Numbered from the stretch's first letter, positions 1-8,838 are shown. The stretch is DNA of 36,569 nucleotides from Candidatus Geothermincola primus (GCA_015711725.1 JACVIX010000015.1:1-36569); one strand, 5' to 3'. Notes: generated by a model not told the origin, from the sequence alone. Translations and numbers: made by a program.

Positions 1-400
1 CCGGCTGTCCTGGGTAAGCGGTTCCAGGGATGTGGCCGGGCCCCCGGTTGAGATTTTCGGTGTCGTCTAATTCGGCGAGCTCCACCACGATAACGTCCAG
101 TTGCAACTTGGGGATGATAAGCCTGGCGATGGCGTCTCCAGCTTGTACAGCGCTAAAGTCCTCGTCCGCGGGATTCTCTATCCAGGATCTTTCCAGTTCC
201 TCCTGGGCTTTGCGAAAAGAACGGTTGCTCAGGGAAATGTATATATATACGCCTGCCAGTGTGAGCAAGCCTAGGAAAATAAGGTAGATTCCGGCGATAA
301 TCAGCACCCTTCCTTTGCGGCGTTTACCCTTACGGGACCTTCTCTCGGATTCTTTTCGTCTTTCCTCATGCTCCCCTGAGAGGTTGTTATCCTGTTTCAC
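1..400 (-). CDS. Class E-type sortase, N-terminal part (runs off the window)
   Basis: About 133 N-terminal residues are visible; the gene continues past position 1, so the catalytic His, Cys and Arg are not in the window. A very basic cytoplasmic stretch (KESERRSRKGKRRKGR) is followed by one membrane segment (VLIIAGIYLIFLGLLTLAG). Then comes the start of the sortase barrel, IARLIIPKLQLDVIVVE, and the motif GPGHIPGTAYPGQP, typical of class D/E sortases that attach proteins to the cell wall. The start is a GTG at 398-400; the frame is closed by a stop just upstream and AAAGGAAG lies 7-8 bases before the GTG. It sits 231 bases downstream of the methylase-MazG gene on the same strand. The sortase call is firm; the subclass rests on the PGH/PGT motif. 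Confidence 0.8.
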   Translation of the reverse strand, partial: MKQDNNLSGEHEERRKESERRSRKGKRRKGRVLIIAGIYLIFLGLLTLAGVYIYISLSNRSFRKAQEELERSWIENPADEDFSAVQAGDAIARLIIPKLQLDVIVVELAELDDTENLNRGPGHIPGTAYPGQP

Positions 401-631
401 GTGCTCTTCCTTTATCCACCGATTGAAATACCTTTACGGACTTTACCGCAAATATACCATTGTGTATTCTTTTCCCTTCCTTTATTCCTCCACTCCTCGC
501 GAAATCAATTCCTTTTGATATAAATAATATGGCGCAGCCTGAGTCTGAACATGTCCTACGCCAGGTGGGTGAAGGCGATAGGCAGTCGATCCCCCTCGTT
601 AATCCGCTTCCGCCTCCGTCTTCCTTAAATC

Positions 632-2089
632 TCATTCCCGCTCCCATCTCTTGGATTCTTCCCAGAGATTGTCCAGCTCCTCCAAGGAAAGTTCTTCCAT
701 GGAGAGCCCTTCCCTCAAGCATACTTCCTCCATGTAACGGAAACGCCGCTTGAACTTGGTGGCGCTGCGAAAGAGTGCTATCTCCGGGTCAACTCTCAAA
801 TGGCGGCAGATGTTCACAATGGAGAAGAGCAGGTCGCCTATTTCGTCTTGGAGATTACCCATCCCCTTTTCCACGATCTCTCTGATCTCGCTTAACTCCT
901 CCTCCAGCTTGAAGAGCACCTCCTCGACGCGGTCCCAGTCGAATCCCAAGCGAGCCGCCCGGGTCTGCAGCTTATAGGCGTAGAGGAGAGCGGGCAGGTC
1001 GGGGGAGACCGTCTCCATCGCGGAGGAGCCATACTGCTCCTCCGATTTGATCTTCTCCCAGCGGGCGATCACCTCCTCGGGAGTGCGCAATTTCGCCTCT
1101 CCGAAAACATGGGGGTGACGACGAATAAGCTTCTCCTCGATCAATCGGAGGGAGTCGGTAATGTCGAAGACCCCCTTCTCTTTGCCTAATTGTGCGTGGA
1201 GGGCGACCTGTAGGAGAACGTCGCCCAGCTCCTCAGAGAGATGTTCCCAGTCTTGCTTGCGGATAGCCTCGATGGCTTCATGCGACTCCTCGATGAGATG
1301 ACGGGCCAGGGTTTCGTGAGTCTGCTTGCGGTCCCAGGGACAGCCATCCGGTCCCCGCAACTTCGCAACTATGGAGAAAAGCCTCTTGAAGTCGAAGATA
1401 TCCTCCTCCGCCAAGGGGGGCACGAACAGGGTGGTAAGATGGTCGAAACAATCTTTGCGGTCCAGATCGGCCAGGGTTATCTCCACCACTTTCTTCCGAG
1501 GTGTTCCCAACGAGAGGAGCAACTTTACCTTATGCTCGGGAGGGTATATCTCCATCAGGGTTAGTTTAAGATCGGAGGCTAGATCCCTGGAATCCAGCTG
1601 ACAGATAACCATGGCTAGGCGAGGCTCTAAGCGAGCGAGGTTGCCGGATGCCACCTCGCCAGCGTCTAAAAGGGCGATTCCTTCCACCGGATCCAGTTGC
1701 AGGGCTTCAAACACTAAATCGAGGAAACTCACCGCCGGATGGAGAATCACTTGAACCTGCCGCCTCCTCAAGAGCAGAGAGACCGCCTTCTCCGCCACAA
1801 GGGGATGGCCTGGGGTGGCGTAGATTATCTCCCCCCATTTAGACGCTTCTTCCACCAGCAAGTCCGCGATGGAGTGGTATACTTCTTCAAGAGATTCCCC
1901 CTTTTCGTAAAGGTGGTCGAAGGTGGAGAAATGAATGCCCGCCCTCTTCATCTCTTTAACGCAGGGATGTTCCGAGGTGCGCAGGAAAACTCGTTTCGGT
2001 CCCCGCAGGATTTCCCAGGCTTCCAGGGTAATGAGATTAAGGTTACCCGGGCCCAGCCCAAGACAGTGGACGATGGGAAGAGCACTCAC
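632..2089 (-). CDS. mazG: Tetrapyrrole methylase / MazG nucleotide pyrophosphohydrolase fusion
   Basis: A 485-residue fusion of the YabN type. Residues 1-220 form a tetrapyrrole (corrin/porphyrin) methylase-like domain with the SAM-site motif GLGPGNLNLIT at 11-21. Residues 235-345 are a MazG domain, with RGPDGCPWDRKQTHETL at 246-262 and the metal-binding pattern EES/EELGD at 268-290. A second MazG-like helical domain follows (residues 370-460). MazG enzymes hydrolyse (d)NTPs to monophosphates and clean the nucleotide pool; the role of the attached methylase domain is unclear in the family. The start is GTG at 2087-2089, preceded by a strong ribosome site, AAGGGAGGT, 7 bases away. It is divergent from the sugar-nucleotide operon and is probably a housekeeping gene at the edge of the cluster. 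Confidence 0.92.
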   Translation of the reverse strand: MSALPIVHCLGLGPGNLNLITLEAWEILRGPKRVFLRTSEHPCVKEMKRAGIHFSTFDHLYEKGESLEEVYHSIADLLVEEASKWGEIIYATPGHPLVAEKAVSLLLRRRQVQVILHPAVSFLDLVFEALQLDPVEGIALLDAGEVASGNLARLEPRLAMVICQLDSRDLASDLKLTLMEIYPPEHKVKLLLSLGTPRKKVVEITLADLDRKDCFDHLTTLFVPPLAEEDIFDFKRLFSIVAKLRGPDGCPWDRKQTHETLARHLIEESHEAIEAIRKQDWEHLSEELGDVLLQVALHAQLGKEKGVFDITDSLRLIEEKLIRRHPHVFGEAKLRTPEEVIARWEKIKSEEQYGSSAMETVSPDLPALLYAYKLQTRAARLGFDWDRVEEVLFKLEEELSEIREIVEKGMGNLQDEIGDLLFSIVNICRHLRVDPEIALFRSATKFKRRFRYMEEVCLREGLSMEELSLEELDNLWEESKRWERE

Positions 2090-2280
2090 CAGTCAACCTC
2101 CCTTAAAAAGCTTCTTATCGCCGATTAAGTCGATCAACTTCCATTCTAACACGCTCACAATAATTGCTTGTGAACCTGAAGATGATAAACGATTCATTGG
2201 TGATTAAATCAGACAAGGGGAGGGGCTGAGGCCTTTGGACGACTTTTATGACGATGATTGTGATAGCTAGGCTGCCTAGG

Positions 2281-2310
2281 TTCAGAAACATAGTGGACAC
2301 CCCCTATACT
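2281..2310 (+). promoter_or_regulatory. Candidate promoter upstream of rmlA (distal)
   Basis: TTCAGA (2281-2286) and TATACT (2305-2310) are separated by 18 bases, a plausible sigma-70-type -35/-10 pair. The -10 matches consensus at 5 of 6 positions and the -35 at 4 of 6. It lies in the divergent gap between the MazG-fusion gene and rmlA. The same -35 hexamer with the same spacing recurs 77 bases downstream. Confidence 0.35.
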
Positions 2311-2357
2311 TGCTTTGTAGTAAAAGAAGCAGAGCAAGGAGGTATCCAAATGAAGGC

Positions 2358-2387
2358 TTCAGACATTCAGCCCATCTATGTTACAAT
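2358..2387 (+). promoter_or_regulatory. Candidate promoter giving a near-leaderless rmlA transcript
   Basis: TTCAGA (2358-2363) and TACAAT (2382-2387) are 18 bases apart. The expected transcription start at about 2393-2395 is only 2-4 bases before the rmlA ATG at 2397. No ribosome-binding site is visible in front of that ATG, which fits a leaderless message. The promoter is inferred from sequence alone. Confidence 0.4.
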
Positions 2388-2396
2388 CATTTCATC

Positions 2397-3467
2397 ATGG
2401 AGATAAAGGGATTGATACTGAGCGGCGGAGAGGGGACCCGTTTAAGGCCAATCACCCATACCAGTGCCAAACAGCTGGTACCAGTAGCCAACCGCCCAAT
2501 CCTCTTCTATGGAATCGATGCGCTTAAAGAAGCGGGAATAGAGGATATAGGCATCATCGTGGGTTCCACCGAAGAGGAGATCAGGCAAGCGGTGGGGGAT
2601 GGCTCATCCTTGGGGGTGAGAGTGACTTATATACGCCAGGAAGCGCCCCTAGGGCTCGCCCATGCTGTGCTCACCGCGGAGGAATACTTGGGCGAGACCC
2701 CTTTCGTGATGTATCTTGGCGATAACTTAATCAAAGAAGGGATCGCCGAACTAGTGAAGCGTTTCAAAGAGGCGCAACCGGATGCTCTGATACTGCTGGC
2801 TCACGTGCTTGAGCCCCAGCGTTTCGGGGTGGCTCGCCTGGAAGGGGACAGGGTGGTGGAGCTGATCGAGAAGCCCAAGATACCCCCCAGCGACCTGGCT
2901 CTAGTGGGTGTATATATGTTCAAGAACGTTATCTTCCAAGCGGCTAAGTCCATCAAGCCCTCCTGGCGAAACGAGTTAGAGATAACCGACGCTATTCAGT
3001 ACCTTATCGAGAACGGCTATCAGGTGGAATCCCATATTATCAATGGATGGTGGAAAGATACGGGAAGGCTGGAAGATTTACTGGAAGCGAACCGTATGGT
3101 GCTGGAGGGCATCGAACCCCGTTGCTCCGGACATGTGGACGGGGAATCTCAGGTATTCGGAAGGGTGGTAATCGAAGAGGGAGCGGAGGTAATTAACAGC
3201 GTTATCAGGGGGCCGGCGATTATCGGCAAACAGGCCAGGATCGTAAATTCTTTCATTGGCCCCTTTACCTCTATCTACTATGAGGTGTTGGTGGAGAACA
3301 GCGAGATAGAACACTCCATCGTGATGGAGAAGAGCCGCATATCCCATATCCGGGGGAGGATCGAGGACAGCTTGATCGGCAAAAACGTGGAGATAGATCG
3401 TTCCCCCATGCGGCCCAAAGCCCTTCGCCTGATGTTGGGGGATAATTCGAAGATTGGTTTAATCTGA
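2397..3467 (+). CDS. rmlA: Glucose-1-phosphate thymidylyltransferase, long form (RmlA)
   Basis: A 356-residue nucleotidyltransferase that makes dTDP-glucose from dTTP and glucose 1-phosphate, the first step to dTDP-deoxysugars. The N-terminal signature GGEGTRLRP at residues 10-18 and the following lysine in TSAKQLVPV are the nucleotide-binding and catalytic motifs. The C-terminal third (about 250-350) has a left-handed beta-helix pattern (GPAIIGKQARIVNSFIGP), which defines the long form found in actinobacteria, archaea and thermophiles. The open frame extends upstream to 2310, but the family starts at MEIKGLILSGG, so ATG 2397 is used. There is no Shine-Dalgarno, in line with leaderless expression. 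It is followed by the RmlC-like and rmlB genes in the same direction. Confidence 0.93.
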   Translation: MEIKGLILSGGEGTRLRPITHTSAKQLVPVANRPILFYGIDALKEAGIEDIGIIVGSTEEEIRQAVGDGSSLGVRVTYIRQEAPLGLAHAVLTAEEYLGETPFVMYLGDNLIKEGIAELVKRFKEAQPDALILLAHVLEPQRFGVARLEGDRVVELIEKPKIPPSDLALVGVYMFKNVIFQAAKSIKPSWRNELEITDAIQYLIENGYQVESHIINGWWKDTGRLEDLLEANRMVLEGIEPRCSGHVDGESQVFGRVVIEEGAEVINSVIRGPAIIGKQARIVNSFIGPFTSIYYEVLVENSEIEHSIVMEKSRISHIRGRIEDSLIGKNVEIDRSPMRPKALRLMLGDNSKIGLI

Positions 3468-3549
3468 TACTCGTAGTTCGATCATCGATTAATCCTTGCT
3501 TTTGAGTGAACGGGATTGAGCGCTTGCGAGCGGGAGGAGCATAAAGAGC

Positions 3550-4005
3550 ATGATTGAGGATGTAAGAATATTCAAGCTGGAGAAGTTTCATAACTCCAAG
3601 GGCATGAACGTCCAGATTTTCAAGGGGGATGAGGAGGGATTCCCCCAGATTCGTCACCTCTACTGCTCCAGCTTGTATCCCGGCGAGATAAAGGCGTGGC
3701 ATTTCCACCGACGAAAGCGTGAGATGATCGCCTGTTTTACGGGGATGATAAAACTGGTCATCTACGATGACAGGGAAGATTCCCCTAGTCGAGGGGAGAT
3801 CATGGAGATTTTCATCGGGGAGGATAACTTCTGTTTGGTGGACATACCGCCTGGTCTTTTCCATGGGGTGAAGTGCTATTCTCCGCGAGAGGCTTTCATG
3901 TTGGTGATAAACGATCAACCCTTCGATCCCGGCGGACCCGATAAGGTGGAAATCCCCTGGAACAGCCATGAGATTCCCTATGACTGGTCTATCAAGATGA
4001 GATGA
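3550..4005 (+). CDS. dTDP-4-dehydrorhamnose 3,5-epimerase family cupin (RmlC-like)
   Basis: A 151-residue cupin of the dTDP-sugar isomerase family, shorter than classical RmlC (about 180-200 residues). Visible motifs are the histidine-rich strand EIKAWHFHRRKREM, the strand VDIPPGLFHGVK, and the family's C-terminal signature PFDPGGPDKVEIPW...EIPYDW. It probably epimerises or isomerises a dTDP-4-keto-6-deoxyhexose made by RmlA and RmlB. The exact product cannot be set from sequence, since short members of the family are diverse and no rmlD is in the window. GGGAGGAG lies about 11 bases upstream of the ATG. The frame stays open for 60 codons after the TGA stop (see next entry). Confidence 0.82.
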   Translation: MIEDVRIFKLEKFHNSKGMNVQIFKGDEEGFPQIRHLYCSSLYPGEIKAWHFHRRKREMIACFTGMIKLVIYDDREDSPSRGEIMEIFIGEDNFCLVDIPPGLFHGVKCYSPREAFMLVINDQPFDPGGPDKVEIPWNSHEIPYDWSIKMR

Positions 4006-4188
4006 ACAATAGGTTATGAAAAAGAGATCCTCAAGCTTAAAATAATCGGTGGGGTATGCGCGGAAGTGGGAACGAAAAAAACGCGCGGACTTGACGGAAT
4101 CTTGAACTGGATTGATGAGAATTCCGATGCCCATGACTTGGTTTACTCGTGGTTATTGAATACGATATCAGATGATAAACGGCGCTGA
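4006..4188 (+). other. Open frame continuing in phase after the RmlC-like stop codon
   Basis: After the TGA at 4003-4005 the same frame remains open for 60 codons, to a TGA at 4186-4188. It reads as protein-like sequence (for example GLDGILNWIDENSDAHDLV). It has no ATG; the only alternative start is a GTG at 4066 with no clear ribosome site. It may be a chance open frame, a decayed gene remnant, or a former or optional C-terminal extension. I recognise no family. Confidence 0.25.
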
Positions 4189-4224
4189 ACGTAAAGAAAA
4201 GGGAGCGATGGGTAGGGAGAAGAG

Positions 4225-5226
4225 ATGAGATTACTAGTGACAGGCGGATGCGGGTTTATCGGAAGCAATTTCGTGAGATGGATACTGAAAGAGCACCCGG
4301 AAGATCAAGTCATAAATCTGGACAAGCTCACCTATGCGGGTAATCCGTCTAACTTGAAGGACTTGGAAGATGACCCCAGGTATCTCTTCATTCATGGTGA
4401 TATCTGCGATCCGGTGGATGTGGACGAGGCTTTTTCCCGCGATCCCGACGCGGTGGTAAACTTCGCCGCGGAGACCCATGTGGACCGCTCCATCATGGAT
4501 CCCAGCGTCTTTATCCAGACCGACATTCTAGGAACCTTTCAGCTGCTGGAGGCGGTGAGGAGGCATCAGACCCCGCGTTTTGTGCAGATCTCCACCGATG
4601 AGGTTTACGGAAGCATCGAGCGAGGTTCCTTTGATGAGGAGAGCCCCTTGCGACCCAACAGCCCCTATGCCGCTTCCAAGGCGGGAGGAGACCTGATGGT
4701 GCGCGCCTATTTCAAGACCTTCGGAACCCCGGTGCTGATCGTGCGCAGTTCCAATAATTACGGGCCCTACCAGTACCCGGAGAAAGTCATTCCCCTGTTC
4801 GTTACCAATCTTTTAGAGGGAAGGAAGGTGCCTCTCTATGGGGATGGGATGAACGTGCGGGACTGGCTCTTCGTGGAGGACAACTGTGCGGCTATAGATT
4901 TGATCCTGCGTAGAGGAGTAGATGGTGAGATATACAACGTGGGGGGAAACCGGGAGATAACCAACCTAGAGCTCACCAAAACCCTCCTTTCTCTACTGGA
5001 TAAAGACGAGACCTATATAGAGTTCGTGGATGACCGCTTAGGCCATGATCGCAGGTATTCGCTCAATTGCGAAAAGGTAAGAAATCTCGGATGGGAAGCC
5101 CGCTGGGACTTTCTAGATGGCTTGCGTTATACCCTAGAGTGGTACCGCGAGAATGAGGATTGGTGGCGACCCATCAAATCGGGAGAATTCAAGGAATATT
5201 ATCTGCGCAAGTACGGAAATATTTAA
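4225..5226 (+). CDS. rmlB: dTDP-glucose 4,6-dehydratase (RmlB)
   Basis: A 333-residue extended short-chain dehydrogenase that converts dTDP-glucose to dTDP-4-keto-6-deoxyglucose. The NAD-binding glycines are in TGGCGFIGSNF (residues 6-16). The catalytic region shows STDEVYG (123-129, with the TDE triad typical of RmlB) and the YAASK motif (Tyr148, Lys152). AETHVDRSI at 82-90 and RSSNNYGPYQYPEK are also diagnostic. The length is normal for the family. GGGAGAAG sits just before the ATG. It completes the RmlA-RmlB core; the 4-keto product would go to the RmlC-like protein and then to a reductase or aminotransferase outside the window. Confidence 0.95.
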   Translation: MRLLVTGGCGFIGSNFVRWILKEHPEDQVINLDKLTYAGNPSNLKDLEDDPRYLFIHGDICDPVDVDEAFSRDPDAVVNFAAETHVDRSIMDPSVFIQTDILGTFQLLEAVRRHQTPRFVQISTDEVYGSIERGSFDEESPLRPNSPYAASKAGGDLMVRAYFKTFGTPVLIVRSSNNYGPYQYPEKVIPLFVTNLLEGRKVPLYGDGMNVRDWLFVEDNCAAIDLILRRGVDGEIYNVGGNREITNLELTKTLLSLLDKDETYIEFVDDRLGHDRRYSLNCEKVRNLGWEARWDFLDGLRYTLEWYRENEDWWRPIKSGEFKEYYLRKYGNI

Positions 5227-5583
5227 CCAAGGCGCCGACCTTGTGGTTGAAAGCCCCGCCGGTCATGAACAATACTTTTGTTTGACTTTGACGCGGCATG
5301 GCTGTGGCAGGAAAACCCTGGGATTCCGGGAAAGATATATAGCGAATAAAACGCATTGAAGATTATTGATTTATGAACCTAAATACCTGGGAAACCTGAG
5401 TAAAGTTTTTGAGTTTGTTTGATTAACGTTTGGAAGGGAAGAGCACTTGAAAATATGCCCTCCGTACATTAAGGTTTTTCCATGCGCGGATGAGCGAAGG
5501 ATTACAACGCTGTCCGGAAGCCTCAGTCCCTCCGATTAGATTTTATGTGGCGAGGGCTAGAATGGCGATTAGAGGTAGTAGAG
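5227..5583 (+). other. Intergenic gap, rmlB to wzm
   Basis: About 357 bases separate the sugar-nucleotide genes from the export operon. I see no convincing coding frame, terminator hairpin or -35/-10 pair with normal spacing. A promoter for the export operon is expected here but cannot be placed. Confidence 0.3.
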
Positions 5584-6414
5584 ATGATAGAGAATTTTAG
5601 GGAATTGCTGAAGAGCAGGGAGCTTCTTTTTAACCTTACTCGCAAAGAAGTTAAAGTTAAGTACAAGAACTCGGTGCTGGGTTTCTTCTGGTCCCTTATC
5701 TATCCCTTAATCATGTTAATGGTTTTTTATGTGGCTTTTGGGGTAATCTTCAAAGTGCGGGGGGAAGGGATGAACTATTATGCCTTCTTTCTTATGTGCG
5801 GTATTCTTCCTTGGAATTTCTTTTCCCAGTCCCTTACCATGGCGGCCAGCTCCATCGTGAGGGATGGAGCCTTGGTGAAGAAGATCTATTTCCCTCGGGA
5901 GGTTTTACCCCTTTCCCAGATTGGGTCCAATTCCTTCAACTTCGTGCTTCAAGTGTTAGTGCTTGTGGCCTTCATGATATTCTTCCGCATTCCTCTTTCC
6001 TACTGGATCTTCGCTTTCCCCTTGGTGCTCTTTCTGGAAGTGGTCTTTATCGCTGGGCTTTCTCTCTTTTTATCGGCTCTTAACGTGTATTTCAGGGACG
6101 TACAATATTTTACGGAATTGCTGCTTATCGCCTGGTTCTGGATGACCCCAATTGTCTATCCCTTCACTTTCATCACCCAGAGACTGCCTATATGGGGTCA
6201 GAAGCTCTACTTGATGAATCCCATGGCCCACATCATCCTTCTCTATCAATATATTCTCTACAACCCCAGGGTGAACGCCCAGGCGGCTTTTCAGGATGTG
6301 GAGCTCATTTCCTGGAAGTCGGTTACCGCTGTGGCAGTGGGATCCTTGATATTGTTGATGTTGAGCTATCTTTATTTCATCCGTCAAGAAGGGAGGTTCG
6401 CAGAGTTTATCTAG
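5584..6414 (+). CDS. wzm: ABC-2 type polysaccharide export permease (Wzm)
   Basis: A 276-residue membrane permease with six predicted membrane spans. The N-terminal helix before span 1 carries the family motif LTRKEVKVKYKNSVLGFFWS, followed by PLIMLMVFYVAFG. The central loop SIVRDGALVKKIYFPREVLPL is the coupling-helix region that contacts the ATPase. The C-terminal half has WMTPIVYP and LMNPMAHII, typical of O-antigen or teichoic-acid exporters. ATG 5584 is preferred over the upstream in-frame ATG at 5545 because the family begins near here and GAGGT lies 7-8 bases upstream. The stop codon directly abuts the ATG of the ATPase gene, so the two are translationally linked. Confidence 0.92.
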   Translation: MIENFRELLKSRELLFNLTRKEVKVKYKNSVLGFFWSLIYPLIMLMVFYVAFGVIFKVRGEGMNYYAFFLMCGILPWNFFSQSLTMAASSIVRDGALVKKIYFPREVLPLSQIGSNSFNFVLQVLVLVAFMIFFRIPLSYWIFAFPLVLFLEVVFIAGLSLFLSALNVYFRDVQYFTELLLIAWFWMTPIVYPFTFITQRLPIWGQKLYLMNPMAHIILLYQYILYNPRVNAQAAFQDVELISWKSVTAVAVGSLILLMLSYLYFIRQEGRFAEFI

Positions 6415-7632
6415 ATGGAAACTTTGGTTAAAGGAGGAGAATTAATTAAGTCTGGCAAACCGGACCCAGCAGTGGAGGTCATCGGGGTGAGCAAGTGTTT
6501 CCGCCTTTATCATGATTACAACGTTAATCTCAAAGAAAAGCTGATCAACTGGCGGAAGAGGGGTTATGACCTCTTTTGGGCTTTGGACGATATCAACCTG
6601 ACCATCCACAGGGGTGAGACGTTGGGTATGATAGGACCCAATGGTTCAGGCAAGTCTACTTTGTTGCGGATGATGACCCGCATCATGAAGCCCAACAAAG
6701 GAGAGATCAAAGTCCACGGGAAGATCGCCGCCCTTTTAGATTTAGGGGCGGGTTTCCACCCTGACCTCACCGGCAGGGAGAACATTTACCTGAACGCTTC
6801 CATCCTCGGTTTCTCCAAGAAGGAAGTGGATGCCATCTTCGATGAGATTGTGGAGTTCTCAGAACTGGGACCCTTTATCGATAACCAGGTGAAGAACTAT
6901 TCCAGCGGTATGTATGTGCGTCTGGGTTTCTCAGTAGCTATTAACGTGGACCCGGAAATCCTGCTCATCGACGAGGTCTTAGCGGTGGGCGATGAGTCGT
7001 TCCAGGCTAAATGCCTGGAACGCATCTATAGTCTGCAGAGGTCGGGGAAGACCATCGTGTTGGTCACCCACAATTCCGATCTAGCCGCCCAGATATCCGA
7101 CCGGGTGTTGTGGCTGGAGTATGGCAAAATCCGCAAGCTGGGCGACCCCTGGGAGGTGGTGAGCGAATATCATGAGGCGATGTCCATTCAACCCAAAGAG
7201 GAGGAGTCCGGTACCCAAGATATATTTATCAGGGAAGTCGACGTTTTGGATAAAGCGGGGAACCCCAGTCACTCCTTTCAGACCAATGAGCCGTTGGTGG
7301 TAAGAGTGCATTATGAGGCGCAGCGGCCCATCGACCACCCCATCTTTGGGCTGAGCTTCTACGATCATCAGGGTTTGATGGTGTACGGCACCAATACCCA
7401 GCTGCGTGGGTACGACATTTCACTGGCCGAAGGAAGAGGTAGGGTGGACTTCTCCATTCCCAACTTGACCATGCTGGATGGCAGGTACTTCATATCGGTT
7501 GACATCAGATCCCGCGATGGAGAAACGCTCTACCATTCACTGGATAAAACCAGACATTTCGACGTGAAGTCTTCCGGCCGCGATATCGGTTATCTCAGCT
7601 TGGATTGCGATATTAGCTGGATGGAAGAGTAG
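6415..7632 (+). CDS. wzt: Polysaccharide export ATPase with C-terminal sugar-binding domain (Wzt)
   Basis: A 405-residue ATPase partner of the preceding permease. Residues 20-255 are the nucleotide-binding domain: Walker A GPNGSGKST (74-82), signature YSSGM (162-166), Walker B ILLIDEVLAVGD (182-193) and the switch histidine in VTHN (219). The sequence around GAGFHPDLTGRENIYLN is characteristic of polysaccharide exporters. Residues 265-405 form a beta-sandwich like the Wzt C-terminal domain, which in known systems recognises the modified non-reducing end of the finished glycan. That fits the methyltransferase-like gene immediately downstream. The ATG follows the permease stop with no gap. Confidence 0.93.
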   Translation: METLVKGGELIKSGKPDPAVEVIGVSKCFRLYHDYNVNLKEKLINWRKRGYDLFWALDDINLTIHRGETLGMIGPNGSGKSTLLRMMTRIMKPNKGEIKVHGKIAALLDLGAGFHPDLTGRENIYLNASILGFSKKEVDAIFDEIVEFSELGPFIDNQVKNYSSGMYVRLGFSVAINVDPEILLIDEVLAVGDESFQAKCLERIYSLQRSGKTIVLVTHNSDLAAQISDRVLWLEYGKIRKLGDPWEVVSEYHEAMSIQPKEEESGTQDIFIREVDVLDKAGNPSHSFQTNEPLVVRVHYEAQRPIDHPIFGLSFYDHQGLMVYGTNTQLRGYDISLAEGRGRVDFSIPNLTMLDGRYFISVDIRSRDGETLYHSLDKTRHFDVKSSGRDIGYLSLDCDISWMEE

Positions 7633-7736
7633 ATATCAAAGCGCATCATGGTTGATTGCTTTTATTTATGGGATGGAGCGTATAGCTAGAAAGCGAAAAA
7701 GGCAGGTATCCCGAGTTCCAGAACGGAAGGTGGAAG

Positions 7737-8834
7737 ATGGGAGAGGTAGATGAGGTCATTAGGATAGAAAGCGATGAGCTGGATGTAAAAAAAATCATGG
7801 AGGATATTCAGAGGAGAGTGGACAGCTATCCCCGGGCGACCCAGTACCAGGAACTCTCCTCGGAAGAGCTGGAGGAATTGGGCATCCCAGAAGGGGAATT
7901 CTACGAAGACCCCTTGCACGAGCTTTCGGCGGTTATCCAGTTAGCTCGCACTTTTTCCGAAGTGACCGGGGAGTACAGCGTGGCCACCCGCAAACCGCTT
8001 ATAGGGCCCCTGGTAGTTCTGGTAAAGAAAGTACTCCGCAGGTTCATGCGGGTTTACATGGACGCGGTGTTCGTGCAGCAGAGAGAGTTTAACCGGAAGA
8101 TATTGGACGCTATGGAAAGGCTTCATGAGCTTATCTTACGGGAAAGGTCGATGCTGAACCCGGGGCGTCTGGACCGAGCGGCTTTTTTTGAGCGATGGGG
8201 AGAAGATTTCGAGGAGGTGGTTTCCCGCATGGAAGCCATCGTTGAGCTTTTCCCACCCGACAAGGAGATAATCAACCTGTTTTCGGGTCGAGGCGAATTT
8301 CTCAAAGCCTGCGGAGGCAAGGGGAGGAGAGCGAAGGGGGTGGAGGGGGATGAGAGATTGGTTGCCGCTTGCCAAACGCGGAGCCTGCCGGTTATGAACT
8401 TGGATGAACTTGTGTTTTTGGAGAAGACCTTAACGTCGTCCCTGGAAGCGATCTTCATCTACGAGTTGGGGGAGCGCATGGGACCACTGCAGCTGCGCTA
8501 CGTGGTAAGTCTTTTAGGGGAGAAGATGGCTCCAGGGGGCTTGCTTATCCTCCTCAATCACTTTCCCACTTCCCTCTTCGGGGGCGAGGCTGCCTATCGG
8601 GACCCCACCATTCTCCGCTTAATTCACCCTCAAGCCCTGGTGTTCATGCTGGAGGAGATGGGATTTGCCAGCGTGCAATGGCGTCACTTTGAATCCGGGG
8701 AAGAGAGTAAGGATAAAGAGATTGAAGACCTGCTACAGATGGCGGAGAGGATGGAAAGGGAAAGACCTGACTTGGGAACCGCATTGAGAGAGCTCGTCGC
8801 CCCATCCTTCTATCTGGTTCAGGCCAGGAGGTAG
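7737..8834 (+). CDS. Divergent class I methyltransferase, O-antigen-terminator-like
   Basis: A 365-residue cytoplasmic protein. The N-terminal third has a region usual in polysaccharide-cluster methyltransferases and glycosyltransferases (RKPLIGPLVVLVKKVLRRF, then VFVQQREFN, residues 86-119). A Rossmann methyltransferase fold follows, but the SAM motif is altered: IINLFSGRGEFLKAC (178-192) replaces the usual DLGCGRGEFL. The acidic end of strand 2 reads KGVEGDE, and the usual HL motif is replaced by GERMG. The late strand MAPGGLLILLNH is intact. Known relatives cap O-antigen chains and signal export. Here activity is uncertain because key residues are changed. The start is supported by GGAAGGTGGAAG directly before the ATG. 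Confidence 0.75.
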   Translation: MGEVDEVIRIESDELDVKKIMEDIQRRVDSYPRATQYQELSSEELEELGIPEGEFYEDPLHELSAVIQLARTFSEVTGEYSVATRKPLIGPLVVLVKKVLRRFMRVYMDAVFVQQREFNRKILDAMERLHELILRERSMLNPGRLDRAAFFERWGEDFEEVVSRMEAIVELFPPDKEIINLFSGRGEFLKACGGKGRRAKGVEGDERLVAACQTRSLPVMNLDELVFLEKTLTSSLEAIFIYELGERMGPLQLRYVVSLLGEKMAPGGLLILLNHFPTSLFGGEAAYRDPTILRLIHPQALVFMLEEMGFASVQWRHFESGEESKDKEIEDLLQMAERMERERPDLGTALRELVAPSFYLVQARR

Positions 8835-8838
8835 ATTG

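Noticed and set aside
3550-4188. Selenocysteine or recoded TGA extending the RmlC-like protein
   Set aside because: The protein is already complete at its usual EIPYDW end and there is no SECIS-like element after the TGA.
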